From: Streptomyces ochraceiscleroticus
Lineage (GTDB): Bacteria; Actinomycetota; Actinomycetes; Streptomycetales; Streptomycetaceae
Reading direction: 5' to 3'
NCBI RefSeq assembly: GCF_000720485.1
Contig: NZ_JOAX01000030.1
Span: 1-64,000, forward strand
DNA length: 64,000 nucleotides
Under the pieces are notes generated by a model. The model saw only the letters and a program-made list of their open reading frames with translations, searched no databases and was not told where the DNA came from. Positions 8,749-16,922 of this stretch are shown here, piece by piece; the stretch's first letter is position 1, and the number at the start of each line of letters is the position of its first letter. The position numbers and the translations under genes are program-made.

Positions 8749-8880
8749 GCCGTCCGGGGCCCCGCGCCGCCCGCGGCCCGGAAGCCGGCGCCGCGCCCCG
8801 CCGCCGCGCCCCCGCACCCCGCCTCTCAGCTCACAGCCGAACCGCCTCCCGCGGGCCCCGTCCCCTGCCACCCTCTCCCC

Positions 8881-9645
8881 ATGACCGACACCGCCGCGGT
8901 AGCCGTTCTGTCCGACATCCACGGAGTCGCGCCCGCGCTGGAAGCCGTACTGGCCGAGCCCGACGTGCGCGCGGCGCGCACCGTCGTCCTCACCGGCGAC
9001 CTGCTGTCAGGGCCGCTCCCCCGCGAGACCCTCGCGCTGCTGCACGGCCTCGGCGACCGCGCCGTGTGGCTGGCCGGCAACGGCGAACGCGAGCTGATCG
9101 CCTGCCACCGCGACCACCGCGCCCCGGCCCCCGACGCGATCACCCCCTGGGCGGCCGGGCAGCTCTCCCCCGCCGACATCGCACACCTCGGCGCGCTCCC
9201 GGCGACCGTGACCCTGGACGTGCCGGGCCTCGGCCCGGTGCTCTTCTGCCACGCCACCCCGCGCGACGACGCGGAGGTGGTACTCGCCGACTCCCGGCCC
9301 GAGCGCTTCGCCGAGGTGCTGGCCGGGGTGGCGGACGGCGTACGGACGGTGGTCTGCGGCCACACCCATATGCCGTTCGTCCGGATCGCGCACGGGCGGC
9401 TGGTGGTCAACCCGGGAAGCGTCGGAATGCCGTACGGGCGGCCGGGCGCGCACTGGGCGCTGCTCGGCCCCGGCGGTGGCGCGGTCGCGCTGCGCAGGAC
9501 GGACTACGACCGGGACGCGGCGTGCGCACGCATCGCGCGGGAGTCCGGCTTTCCGGGCGCCGCCCGGTGGGCGGAGATGTACGTCCGGCACGTCCACACC
9601 GCCGAGGAAGCGCTGGCCGCCTTCGGGCCGCTGGACGGACGGTGA
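8881..9645 (+). CDS. Calcineurin-like metallophosphoesterase
   Basis: A 254-aa protein with the full set of binuclear metallophosphatase motifs: SDIHG (residues 11-15), TGDLLSG (38-44), GNGERE in place of the usual GNHE, FCHATP, and CGHTHMPF. The ending resembles YfcE/MJ0936-type phosphodiesterases. The Asn-Gly-Glu variant of GNHE is shared by bacterial members that act on small phosphodiesters. No Shine-Dalgarno sequence precedes ATG 8881. It is convergent with the protease gene at 9706, and a long hairpin lies between them. Cytosolic; the in vivo substrate cannot be read from the sequence. Confidence 0.88.
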   Translation: MTDTAAVAVLSDIHGVAPALEAVLAEPDVRAARTVVLTGDLLSGPLPRETLALLHGLGDRAVWLAGNGERELIACHRDHRAPAPDAITPWAAGQLSPADIAHLGALPATVTLDVPGLGPVLFCHATPRDDAEVVLADSRPERFAEVLAGVADGVRTVVCGHTHMPFVRIAHGRLVVNPGSVGMPYGRPGAHWALLGPGGGAVALRRTDYDRDAACARIARESGFPGAARWAEMYVRHVHTAEEALAAFGPLDGR

Positions 9646-9650
9646 CGGCA

Positions 9651-9687
9651 GGAGGCCCGGCCCCCGTAGTACGGGAGCCGGGCCTCC
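9651..9687. terminator. Bidirectional intrinsic terminator
   Basis: GGAGGCCCGGC pairs with GCCGGGCCTCC, with an inner CCCGTA/TACGGG stem and one C-A mismatch, spanning 9651-9687. It sits between convergent genes ending at 9645 and 9706. There is no clear U-tract, as is usual in Streptomyces. Confidence 0.75.
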
Positions 9688-9705
9688 AGGGCCGGAGTGC
9701 GCGCG

Positions 9706-10773
9706 TCAGCCGATCTGCGCCCCGTAAGCCTGCAGGGCCTCGGTGACCGGCTGGAAGAAGGTCTCGCCGCCCGCGGAGCAGTCGCCGCTGCCGCCCGAGG
9801 TCAGGCCGATGGCCTTGTCGCCGTCGAACAGCGCGCCGCCGCTGTCGCCCGGCTCGGCGCAGACGTCGGTCTGGATCAGACCGTCGACCGTGCCTTCCTG
9901 GTAGTTGACGCTGGCGTTCAGGGCCTTGACGGTGCCGTCGTGGACCTGGGTGGTGGAGCCGCTGCGCTGGACGTTCTCGCCGACGGTGGCCTCGGCCGCA
10001 CCGGTGATCTCCTGGCTGCTGCCGTTGTAGAGGTCGACGGCGCTGGGGTGGTCGGTGTCGGCGGTGTACTTCACCAGCGCGTAGTCGTTGCCGGGGAAGC
10101 TGGAGTCCTCGGTGGCGCCGATCTCGCCGCCGCCCTGGGAGTCCGACCAGCTCTTGACCGCGTTGCCGCAGTGGCCGGCGGTGAGGAAGTACGGCTGGCC
10201 GTCCTTGACGACGTTGAAGCCGAGCGAGCAGCGGGAGCCGCTCCCCCAGATCGCGTCGCCGCCGGCGATGAAGGGCTTGAACTCCCCCTTGCTGCGGTTG
10301 AGCTGCACCTTGCTGCCGAGGCTGTCGACGACCTTGGTGAGCTTCGCGAGCTGGGCGCCCTTGACCGTGCGGTCGGCGGTGACGACGACCTTGTTGCTCT
10401 TGGGGTCGATGCCCCAGGAGGTGCCGGGGATGGTGGCCTTGGACTTCAGGGTCTGCCGGGCGCCGTTGAGCTGGGCGAGGGTGTGCTGGACGATTCTGGG
10501 CTCGGCGCCCTTGGCCCGTACGGTGTCGGCCGCGGCCTCGTCCACGACGTTGACGACCAGCTTCTTGGCCTTGGTGTCGTAGTACGAACCGGCCGTGCCG
10601 TCGGTGAGCTGCGCGGCGAGCTTGCCGGCCGCGGTGGGCGTCAGCGAGAGCAGCTTCGAGGTGGGTGCGGGGCTGGCGTTGGCGCTGAGCGCGAAGCCTG
10701 CGCTGGCGGCGAGGGCGAGGGCGCCCGCTCCGGCCAGGGCGGCGCGTCGCTTGGGTATGCGGCGGTGCTTCAA
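9706..10773 (-). CDS. Secreted streptogrisin-type serine protease with propeptide (S1 family)
   Basis: A 355-aa preproprotease. The signal peptide (MKHRRIPKRRAALAGAGALA onward) ends near residue 33 and is followed by an alpha-lytic-protease-type pro-region. The mature enzyme should start at Ile169 ([20 protein letters not shown]). Catalytic residues are His201 in TAGHC, Asp230 in GNDYALVKY and Ser311 in GDSGG; four cysteines would form the two usual disulfides. The mature part of 187 residues matches streptogrisins. The start codon is TTG, supported by GGGAGG 8 bases upstream and a good signal peptide. A second protease of the same family lies at 12552-13457, with an SPFH gene between them. 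Confidence 0.93.
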   Translation of the reverse strand: MKHRRIPKRRAALAGAGALALAASAGFALSANASPAPTSKLLSLTPTAAGKLAAQLTDGTAGSYYDTKAKKLVVNVVDEAAADTVRAKGAEPRIVQHTLAQLNGARQTLKSKATIPGTSWGIDPKSNKVVVTADRTVKGAQLAKLTKVVDSLGSKVQLNRSKGEFKPFIAGGDAIWGSGSRCSLGFNVVKDGQPYFLTAGHCGNAVKSWSDSQGGGEIGATEDSSFPGNDYALVKYTADTDHPSAVDLYNGSSQEITGAAEATVGENVQRSGSTTQVHDGTVKALNASVNYQEGTVDGLIQTDVCAEPGDSGGALFDGDKAIGLTSGGSGDCSAGGETFFQPVTEALQAYGAQIG

Positions 10774-11248
10774 CTCAAGACCTCCCGTGGGGGGAAGGGC
10801 CCGCCGACGTGGGGGAAGAGCGGGCCCTGAGGGGTGAGGATCGAGACACGGGCGTACACGGACCGCCCACAGCGGACGGTCACCGCGTCCGTCGTACGGC
10901 CGGGTGCCGTACGGGTACGCGGGTCACATGTGTCCACCGCCGGGAGCCGCGTCCGGACCGACAGTCGCGTCCATGCCAATGCGCGCCGCCGAGTATTCCC
11001 ACCGCACAGGGGCGCGCACAAGACCGGGTTCCGGTCTTGCGTACGACGATTCACCGATCGTCCACGGGTCCTGCACACCGATATCCGCGCATGTCCCTCC
11101 CCTTTCCGGTGTTCTGCGCACACGAAGGGCAGCCGGTGGTCAGCGCTCGGTAAGGACTACACCAGTCCGGAAATCGACGGTCCGCTTCCGCTCGGCCGCT
11201 CCCCTGCCCCCTGCCCCCTGTCCCCCTTGCTCCGCCCCTTCTCGCGCG
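10774..11248. other. 475-bp intergenic region with one perfect inverted repeat
   Basis: No credible gene. It holds the promoter of the protease at 10773 and the downstream flank of the SPFH gene. A perfect repeat CAAGACCGG-GTT-CCGGTCTTG spans 11029-11049. It may be an operator for the protease, or a terminator about 200 bp past the SPFH stop. Confidence 0.5.
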
Positions 11249-12307
11249 TCACTTCGCGGTGTCGTCCCGGGGCGCGTCGTCCCGCGGTGCCCCCTCGACC
11301 CCGGGCACCTCCACCCCCGGGATCTCGACGCCGGGGACCTCCACTCCCGGCAGTTCGAGGCCGGGCAGCTCCTCCGCCGCGTCCAGCGGGATCTCCTCGC
11401 GGCTCACGGCCTCCCGGCTCACGTCCTCCCGGGTCATGCTCTCCCTGCGCGGCTCTTCCGGGCGCGCGTCCTCGGGCGCCCGGCCGCCGCTCCCGCCGCC
11501 GTTCCCGTCCCGCGCCCGCTCGTACGCCTCCGTCTGCGCCTGGGCCTGGAGGCCGGAGCGCTCCAGGAAGCGGAGCAGTTCGACGGGGAAGGGCAGGACG
11601 AGCGTGGAGTTCTTCTCCGCCGCCACCGCGACGACGGTCTGCAGCAGCCGCAGTTGGAGCGCGGCGGGCTGGTCGGACATCTGCTGGGCCGCCTCGGCCA
11701 GCTTCTTGGACGCCTGCAGCTCGGCGTCGGCGTTGATCACCCGGGCGCGCCGGTCGCGGGCCGCCTCCGCCTGCCGGGCCATCGAGCGCTTCATGGTCTC
11801 CGGCAGCGAGACGTCCTTGATCTCCACCCGGTCGATCTGCACGCCCCAGCCCAGCGCGGGGCTGTCGATCATGACTTCCAGGCCCTGGTTGAGCTTCTCC
11901 CGGTTGGAGAGCAGATCGTCCAGGTCGCTCTTGCCGATGATCGAGCGCAGTGAGGTCTGGGCGACCTGGGAGACGGCGAAGCGGTAGTCCTCGACGCGGA
12001 TGATCGCGTCGGCGGCGTCCACGACCTTGAAGTAGACCACCGCGTCCACCCGGACCGTGACGTTGTCGCGGGTGATGCCCTCCTGGGCCGGCACCGGCAT
12101 CGTGACGATCTGCATGTTGACCTTACGCATCCGGTCGACGCCCGGGATGATCATGGTGAATCCCGGTTCGCGTACGGATGAGGCCAGTCGCCCGAGCCGC
12201 AGCACCACACCGCGTTCGTACTGCTTGACCACGCGGGCCGCCGCCATGGCGTACACCGCGCCCGCCGCGGCGAGCGCCACGCCGGTCGTGACCAGTTCCT
12301 CGACCAT
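11249..12307 (-). CDS. SPFH/Band 7 (stomatin-like) membrane protein with repetitive acidic tail
   Basis: A 352-aa slipin/stomatin homologue. A short N-terminal hydrophobic segment (residues 6-25) is followed by the Band 7 domain: VVKQYERGVVLRLGR, then IIPGVDRMRKVN, VDAVVYFKV, and the coiled-coil-like RQAEAARDRRARVINADAE. Such proteins form membrane-associated oligomers that organise microdomains and often restrain proteases. The C-terminus carries about six five-residue PG(V/L)E(V/L/I) repeats and a duplicated APRDD. ATG 12307 is used because GGGGG lies 5 bases upstream; an adjacent GTG at 12310 is too close to it. The usual NfeD partner is not adjacent; instead two secreted proteases flank it. 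Confidence 0.88.
   Translation of the reverse strand: MVEELVTTGVALAAAGAVYAMAAARVVKQYERGVVLRLGRLASSVREPGFTMIIPGVDRMRKVNMQIVTMPVPAQEGITRDNVTVRVDAVVYFKVVDAADAIIRVEDYRFAVSQVAQTSLRSIIGKSDLDDLLSNREKLNQGLEVMIDSPALGWGVQIDRVEIKDVSLPETMKRSMARQAEAARDRRARVINADAELQASKKLAEAAQQMSDQPAALQLRLLQTVVAVAAEKNSTLVLPFPVELLRFLERSGLQAQAQTEAYERARDGNGGGSGGRAPEDARPEEPRRESMTREDVSREAVSREEIPLDAAEELPGLELPGVEVPGVEIPGVEVPGVEGAPRDDAPRDDTAK
11297..11368 (-). repeat. 15-bp coding repeats (PGVEx)n in the SPFH tail
   Basis: About six imperfect in-frame 15-bp units encode PGLEL, PGVEV, PGVEI, PGVEV and related pentapeptides. The unit can expand or contract by slippage. No matching repeat is seen elsewhere in the window. Confidence 0.7.
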
Positions 12308-12423
12308 CACGGCCCCCTAGACAGAGCTGCCAGCCGTCCGAGTCGCACGTAGTTACACGGTATGCCCGGTTGCCGGGGCGGTCGAGTCCCGGGCGGGCGC
12401 CGCACGTCAGCCGCACGCCAAAG

Positions 12424-12453
12424 GGCCCCCGCTCGCCGCGGCGAGCGGGGGCC
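12424..12453. terminator. Strong hairpin terminator after the protease gene
   Basis: Perfect 14-bp stem GGCCCCCGCTCGCC/GGCGAGCGGGGGCC with a 2-base loop, about 100 bp beyond the stop of the minus-strand protease at 12552 and before the SPFH gene start. Confidence 0.8.
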
Positions 12454-12551
12454 TACTGCTGCTGGCTGCAGTCCAGGGGCGCAGTATTCCTCAGTACGTG
12501 CGGGGTGCCGAGAACACTCATCCGGCCATGGGGAAGAGCCGGGCGCGTTGC

Positions 12552-13457
12552 TCAGTACACGCTGACGCCGTAGGCGCTCAGCGCCTCGGTGACCGGCTGG
12601 AAGAACGTGGTGCCGCCGGAGGTGCAGTCGCCGCTGCCGCCGGAGGTCAGGCCGAGCGCCTTGGTGCCGGAGTACAGCGGGCCGCCGCTGTCGCCGGGCT
12701 CGGCGCAGACCGTGGTCTGGATCATGCCGTAGACGATGTCGCCGCCGCCGTAGTTGACCGTGGCGTTCAGCGCGGTGACGGTGCCGCTGTGAATGCCGGT
12801 GGTGGAGCCGCGGCGGGTGACGGACTGGCCGACGGTCGGGTTGCCGGCGCTGGTGATGTCCTGGCTGCCGACGGTTCCCGCGTGCGACACGGAGGTGTTC
12901 GTGTACTTCACGATGCCGTAGTCATTGTTGGGGAAGCTGGAGCCGGCGGTCGGGCCGATGCTCGTCGTGCGCGAGGAGTTGGTGTACCAGGGCGGGTTGC
13001 CGTCGGTGCAGTGCCCGGCGGTCAGGAAGTAGTAGGTCCCCGAGCTGTTGCGGACGTTGAAGCCCAGCGAGCAGCGCCAACTGGTGGCGTAGATGGCGTC
13101 GCCGCCGGAGATGTACTTCTGGAACTTGCCGGCGGTGCGCTCGATGCGTATCGCACCGGCGTTCACCCCGGCTTCCTTCTTTATCTTCGCTATCTCCGCC
13201 TGGGAGACGGTCTTGTCGACCGTGACGACAAGGGCATTGGTCTTCTTGTCGACTGCCCAGGCCGTACCCGCGACATCCGCGGCACGGACCGAGTCGCTCG
13301 CCGCGGACAACTGCGAGGCGCTGAACGTGGTGACCGATCCGTCGGCGCTGGCGGTCGGTACGGCAACGGCTCCTGCGACGAGCAGGCCGGACGCCACGGC
13401 GATCAGCCGGGTGCGTCTGGTGACGCCGCTGCGGGGGGTGATGCGCTTGTTCCTCAC
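12552..13457 (-). CDS. Streptogrisin A/B-like secreted serine protease
   Basis: A 301-aa preproprotease very close to Streptomyces griseus proteases A/B. The signal peptide is residues 1-38 ([13 protein letters not shown] core, ending ASA), and the pro-region runs to about residue 115. The mature enzyme starts at Ile116 ([20 protein letters not shown]). The catalytic triad is His149 (TAGHC), Asp179 (NNDYGIVKY) and Ser257 (GDSGGP); the mature length of 186 matches the family. GTG 13457 is chosen because GGAGG lies 7 bases upstream; a longer in-frame start at 13616 adds unrelated sequence. A strong terminator follows at 12424-12453. Likely a nutritional or developmental extracellular protease. 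Confidence 0.95.
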   Translation of the reverse strand: MRNKRITPRSGVTRRTRLIAVASGLLVAGAVAVPTASADGSVTTFSASQLSAASDSVRAADVAGTAWAVDKKTNALVVTVDKTVSQAEIAKIKKEAGVNAGAIRIERTAGKFQKYISGGDAIYATSWRCSLGFNVRNSSGTYYFLTAGHCTDGNPPWYTNSSRTTSIGPTAGSSFPNNDYGIVKYTNTSVSHAGTVGSQDITSAGNPTVGQSVTRRGSTTGIHSGTVTALNATVNYGGGDIVYGMIQTTVCAEPGDSGGPLYSGTKALGLTSGGSGDCTSGGTTFFQPVTEALSAYGVSVY

Positions 13458-13625
13458 TTCTTCCTCCGAGGGGAATCGGGGGTCGCCTGTGGGCGGCCCG
13501 TGAGGCGCAGTCAGGCAGCACGGGTTCCGTTTTCCGCGTGCCCCTGACAAGCGCTGAGACGGGAGTCTGGAGTGTCCGGGCGCGGTGCGCAAGAGGCTGT
13601 TTCCGGTCCGGGGCATGACGGATGA

Positions 13626-13655
13626 CCCCGGCAGCGTGGAGACCTGCTGCCGGGG
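13626..13655. terminator. Hairpin terminator of the leftward sulfur operon
   Basis: CCCCGGCAGC (13626-13635) pairs perfectly with GCTGCCGGGG (13646-13655) across a 10-base loop. It lies about 80 bp beyond the stop of the DUF1684 gene, the last gene of the minus-strand operon. Confidence 0.7.
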
Positions 13656-13733
13656 CCGTCGTTCCGACCCCCTCGGTCGGATCTTCGACGTGCGGCCCGC
13701 CGATCCGGTTCCTGCGCGGCGGGTCCGCGCGCC

Positions 13734-14519
13734 TCATCCGCCGCTGAGCTGCCGTTCTCCGGCGCGCAGCGCGAACGGGAGGGTGTTGCCCGGCGGCGGG
13801 AAGGGGCAGATGAAGTGGTCGGCGAAGGCGCAGGGCGGCAGCAGGGTGCGGTTGAGGTCGACGGTCACGGTGCCGTCGGCGGCGGGCGCGGGCGGCCGCA
13901 GGAACCGGAAGTGGTAACTCTCGGTGCCGCTGGTGGCGTCCGCGAGCACGGCCCACAGCGAGCCGTCGGCCTCCACCGCGGCCTGCAGGGTGTGCTCCTC
14001 GCCGTCGACGGTGAAGGCGAGTTCGCCGCCGAGGCCGAGGCCCCGCTCCCGGCCGTCGGCGTTCGGCACCTGCACGGTGCGCCCCTGCTCGTACGGGCGG
14101 AACCGGCCGGTCAGCCGCCACCGCGCGTCGTACGGGAAGGCGTCGATCCCGGCGAAGGCGCGCAGCGCCTCGGAGTGCGGGTCGAAGACGCGGACGGCCC
14201 ACAGGCCCTCGCGCCGCAGGACCACCAGCCGCCGGTCGCCGTGCGTGACGCGGGCGGTTTCCGGCCCGCCGTCCACGCCGAGCCGCGCCTCGCCGTCGAG
14301 CGGTACGCCGTCCAGCGACAGCCCGTCCTCGGCTCCGGCGGTCAGGAGTACCGCGTCACCGTCCTCGGTCCACCGTCCCGGTACGCCCTCGATGCGGCCG
14401 CCGGGCCGGTCGGCGAGCCAGTACGTGCCGGTCAGCGCCAGGGGCCCGGTCGGCCCGGAGACGGTCCGCTCGCGCTCGGCGTGCCAGGCCCGCCAGTCCT
14501 TCTCTGCTTCCGTGCTCAT
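13734..14519 (-). CDS. DUF1684 domain-containing protein
   Basis: A 261-aa cytosolic protein with the features of DUF1684: an N-terminal WRAWHAERERTVSGPTGPLAL segment, then GDRRLVVLRREG near the middle and a late LNRTLLPPCAFADHFICPFPPPGN motif that is the family hallmark. No enzymatic activity is established for the family. The start at ATG 14519 has GGAAGG about 10 bases upstream. It lies 5 bp after the stop of the flavin monooxygenase at 14525 and is the last gene of the leftward sulfur operon, followed by a terminator at 13626-13655. Its place suggests a role in the same organosulfur pathway, but this is inference only. Confidence 0.85.
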   Translation of the reverse strand: MSTEAEKDWRAWHAERERTVSGPTGPLALTGTYWLADRPGGRIEGVPGRWTEDGDAVLLTAGAEDGLSLDGVPLDGEARLGVDGGPETARVTHGDRRLVVLRREGLWAVRVFDPHSEALRAFAGIDAFPYDARWRLTGRFRPYEQGRTVQVPNADGRERGLGLGGELAFTVDGEEHTLQAAVEADGSLWAVLADATSGTESYHFRFLRPPAPAADGTVTVDLNRTLLPPCAFADHFICPFPPPGNTLPFALRAGERQLSGG

Positions 14520-14524
14520 GGTGA

Positions 14525-15838
14525 TCAACCCTTCCATACCGGGCGCGCCACGGGCCGCGGCAGCCCCAGGTGGGAGCGGAGCGTGCCGCCCTCGTATTCC
14601 GTACGGAACGCGCCGCGCTCCTGCAGCAGCGGTACGACCCGGTCCACGAAGTCGTCCAGGCCGCCGGGGGTGAGATGCGGTACGAGGATGAAGCCGTCGG
14701 CCGCGTCCTGGGTCACGAAGGCGTCCATCTCGGCGGCGACCGTCTCCGGGGTGCCGATGAAGGACTGCCGGCCGGTCGCCTCGATGACGGTCTCGCGGAG
14801 GGACAGCCCCTTGGCCTCGGAGAGCGCGCGCCAGCGGTCGGCGATCTCCTGGGGGTCGCCGAGCCGGGTCCGCCCCTGGGTGAGCTTCGGGTCGGGCTCG
14901 GGGTCGAAGCCGGGGAGCGGGCCGTCGGGGTCGAGGTGGGAGAGGTCGACGCCCCAGATCTGTTCCGCGGTGAGCAGCGCGTTCTGCGGGGAGACCTGCT
15001 GGCGGCGGATGTGGTGGGCCTTCTCCTGGGCCTCGGCCGCGGTGTCGCCGAGCACGAAGGTGACGCCCGGCATGATCTTCAGCGAGTCGTGCGTCCGGCC
15101 GTGTGCGGCCAGCCGGCCCTTCACGTCGGCGTAGAAGGCGCGGCCCGCCTCCAGGGTGCCGTGCCGGGTGAAGATCACGTCGGCGGCGGAGGCGGCGAAG
15201 TCGCGGCCCGCCGGGGAGTCCCCGGCCTGGATGACGACGGGGTGGCCCTGCGGGCTGCGCGGAACGGTGAACTCGCCCCGGATGTCGAAGTGCTGCCCGC
15301 TGTGCGCGAACGGCCGCGGCGTCCCGTCCTCGGACCAGGAGTCCCACAGCTCGCGTGCGGTGGCGACGAACTCGGCGGCCCGGGTGTACCGGTCCGCGTG
15401 GTCCAGATAGCCGCCCCGCCGGAAATTCTCACCCGTGAACGCGTCGGAGGAGGTGACGACGTTCCAGGCGGCCCGGCCGTCGCTGAGGTGGTCCAGCGTG
15501 GCGAGCCTGCGGGCGAGTTCGTAGGGCTCGTTGAAGGTGGCGTTGACGGTGGCGGCCAGGCCCAGCCGTTCGGTGACCGCGGCCAGCGCGTTCAGTACGG
15601 TGAGCGACTCGGGCCTGCCCACCACGTCCAGGTCGTGGATGCGGCCCTTGTGCTCGCGCAGCCGCAGCCCCTCGGCGAGGAAGAAGAAGTCGAACAGGCC
15701 GCGTTCGGCGGTGCGGGCCAGGTGCACGAAGGAGGAGAAGTCGATCTGGGACTGGGACCTGGGGTCCTGCCAGACTGTCGTGTTGTTCACACCCGGGAAG
15801 TGGGCCGCCAGGTGAAGCTGCTTGCGTGAGGTCGTCAT
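14525..15838 (-). CDS. NtaA/SnaA/DszA-type FMN-dependent monooxygenase
   Basis: A 437-aa luciferase-like monooxygenase of the NtaA/SnaA/DszA/SoxA group, which uses FMNH2 from a separate reductase. Diagnostic segments are LHLAAHFPGVNNTTVW at the start, FFLAEGLRLREH, LATLDHLSDGRAAWNVVTS, GENFRRGGY and PVVIQAGDSPAGRDFAA. This group includes dibenzothiophene-sulfone and EDTA/NTA oxygenases and Bacillus YtnJ (CmoJ), which cleaves C-S bonds of acetylated S-alkylcysteines. Its start overlaps the stop of the upstream monooxygenase (ATGA at 15835-15838 region), indicating translational coupling. In this operon it is the best candidate for the C-S cleaving oxygenase. No flavin reductase gene is adjacent. 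Confidence 0.9.
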   Translation of the reverse strand: MTTSRKQLHLAAHFPGVNNTTVWQDPRSQSQIDFSSFVHLARTAERGLFDFFFLAEGLRLREHKGRIHDLDVVGRPESLTVLNALAAVTERLGLAATVNATFNEPYELARRLATLDHLSDGRAAWNVVTSSDAFTGENFRRGGYLDHADRYTRAAEFVATARELWDSWSEDGTPRPFAHSGQHFDIRGEFTVPRSPQGHPVVIQAGDSPAGRDFAASAADVIFTRHGTLEAGRAFYADVKGRLAAHGRTHDSLKIMPGVTFVLGDTAAEAQEKAHHIRRQQVSPQNALLTAEQIWGVDLSHLDPDGPLPGFDPEPDPKLTQGRTRLGDPQEIADRWRALSEAKGLSLRETVIEATGRQSFIGTPETVAAEMDAFVTQDAADGFILVPHLTPGGLDDFVDRVVPLLQERGAFRTEYEGGTLRSHLGLPRPVARPVWKG

Positions 15839-16869
15839 CAGGATGCCTCTCCGGTGCGGACGGCGTAACGGCTGACCGGGCGCTCCAGACCGAGATGCTC
15901 GCGCAGGCTGGCGCCCGGGTAGGAGCGGCGCAGCAGGCCGCGCCGGCGGAGTACGGGGACCGTGCCCTCGACGAGGCGCGCGAGGTCGCGCTCGGGGTCG
16001 GCGGGCCGGAGGTGGAAGCCGTCGGCCGCTTCGGTGGTGTGCCAGTCGGTGAGCAGCTCGGCGAGCCCGGCCGCGTCCCCCGGCGCCGGCAGCTCGACCG
16101 GCAGCGAGGCCAGCACCCGCAGCCGGTCGGGGTCCCGACCCAACTCCCCAGCCCGCGCACGTAGTTCGGCGCGTACTGTCGCCGCGGTGTCGGGGTCCTC
16201 GGCGCCGACCAGCGCGACGTCGGCGCGGGCCGCCGCGGCCTCCCGGGCCGCGTCCTCGGTGGCGTCGACGACGATGACGGGCCGGCCCTGCGGGGGCCTG
16301 GGGACGATGGAGGGACCGCGTACGGAGAACGGCTCGCCGGTGGAGGAGGTGCCGCGGAAGTCGACGTAGTGGAGCTTGTCTCGGTCGACGAACCGGCCGG
16401 TGGCGGCGTCCCGGATCTCCGCGTCGTCCTCCCAGCTGTCCCAGAGCCGCCCTGCCACGTCGGCCACATCGGCGGCCTCCCGCCACAGCGCGTCGGCGGG
16501 TGCCGCGGGGCGGCGGCCGAAGAGGGCCGCCTCGGCCGGGGTCCGGGACACCTCGGCCCGCCAGCCGGCCCGGCCGCCGCTGACCCAGTCCAGCGTCTGC
16601 ACGGCGGTGGCGACGTGGAACGGCTCGGTGTGGGTGGTGGTCACCGTCGGGATCAGCCCGATGTGTTCCGTGTGCGGCGCGACCCGGGCCAGTACGGCGA
16701 GGGCGTCCGGGCCCGGCCGGGCGAAGGTGTCGCCGAGCGTGACGAAGTCGAGGGTGGCGCGCTCGGCGAGTCGGGCGAGGCGTACGTAGTGCTGAGCGTC
16801 GAACGGGCCCTGCGCTGCGGGGCTGTCGAGCGCGACGGCGAGATGCGGCGGCCGCCGGGGTGCGGACAT
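15838..16869 (-). CDS. LLM class flavin-dependent oxidoreductase
   Basis: A 343-aa luciferase-family (TIM-barrel) flavin enzyme, divergent from its neighbours. The segments ERATLDFVTLGDTFARPG and VATAVQTLDWVSGGRAGWRAEVS match the conserved core, and the C-terminus ends LRRRGLLRRSYPGASLREHLGL, as in NtaA-like relatives. ATG 16869 (MSAPRRPP) has AAGGAG upstream. An in-frame ATG at 16926 would instead overlap the substrate-binding protein stop as ATGA, so the start is open between the two. It overlaps the next gene by 3 bases. Probably oxidises a related organosulfur substrate. Confidence 0.85.
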   Translation of the reverse strand: MSAPRRPPHLAVALDSPAAQGPFDAQHYVRLARLAERATLDFVTLGDTFARPGPDALAVLARVAPHTEHIGLIPTVTTTHTEPFHVATAVQTLDWVSGGRAGWRAEVSRTPAEAALFGRRPAAPADALWREAADVADVAGRLWDSWEDDAEIRDAATGRFVDRDKLHYVDFRGTSSTGEPFSVRGPSIVPRPPQGRPVIVVDATEDAAREAAAARADVALVGAEDPDTAATVRAELRARAGELGRDPDRLRVLASLPVELPAPGDAAGLAELLTDWHTTEAADGFHLRPADPERDLARLVEGTVPVLRRRGLLRRSYPGASLREHLGLERPVSRYAVRTGEAS

Positions 16870-16922
16870 GGGGGTGCTCCTTCTCTGCGTGCTCTCCGTG
16901 GTCTGCGTGCTCTCCGCGCCGG

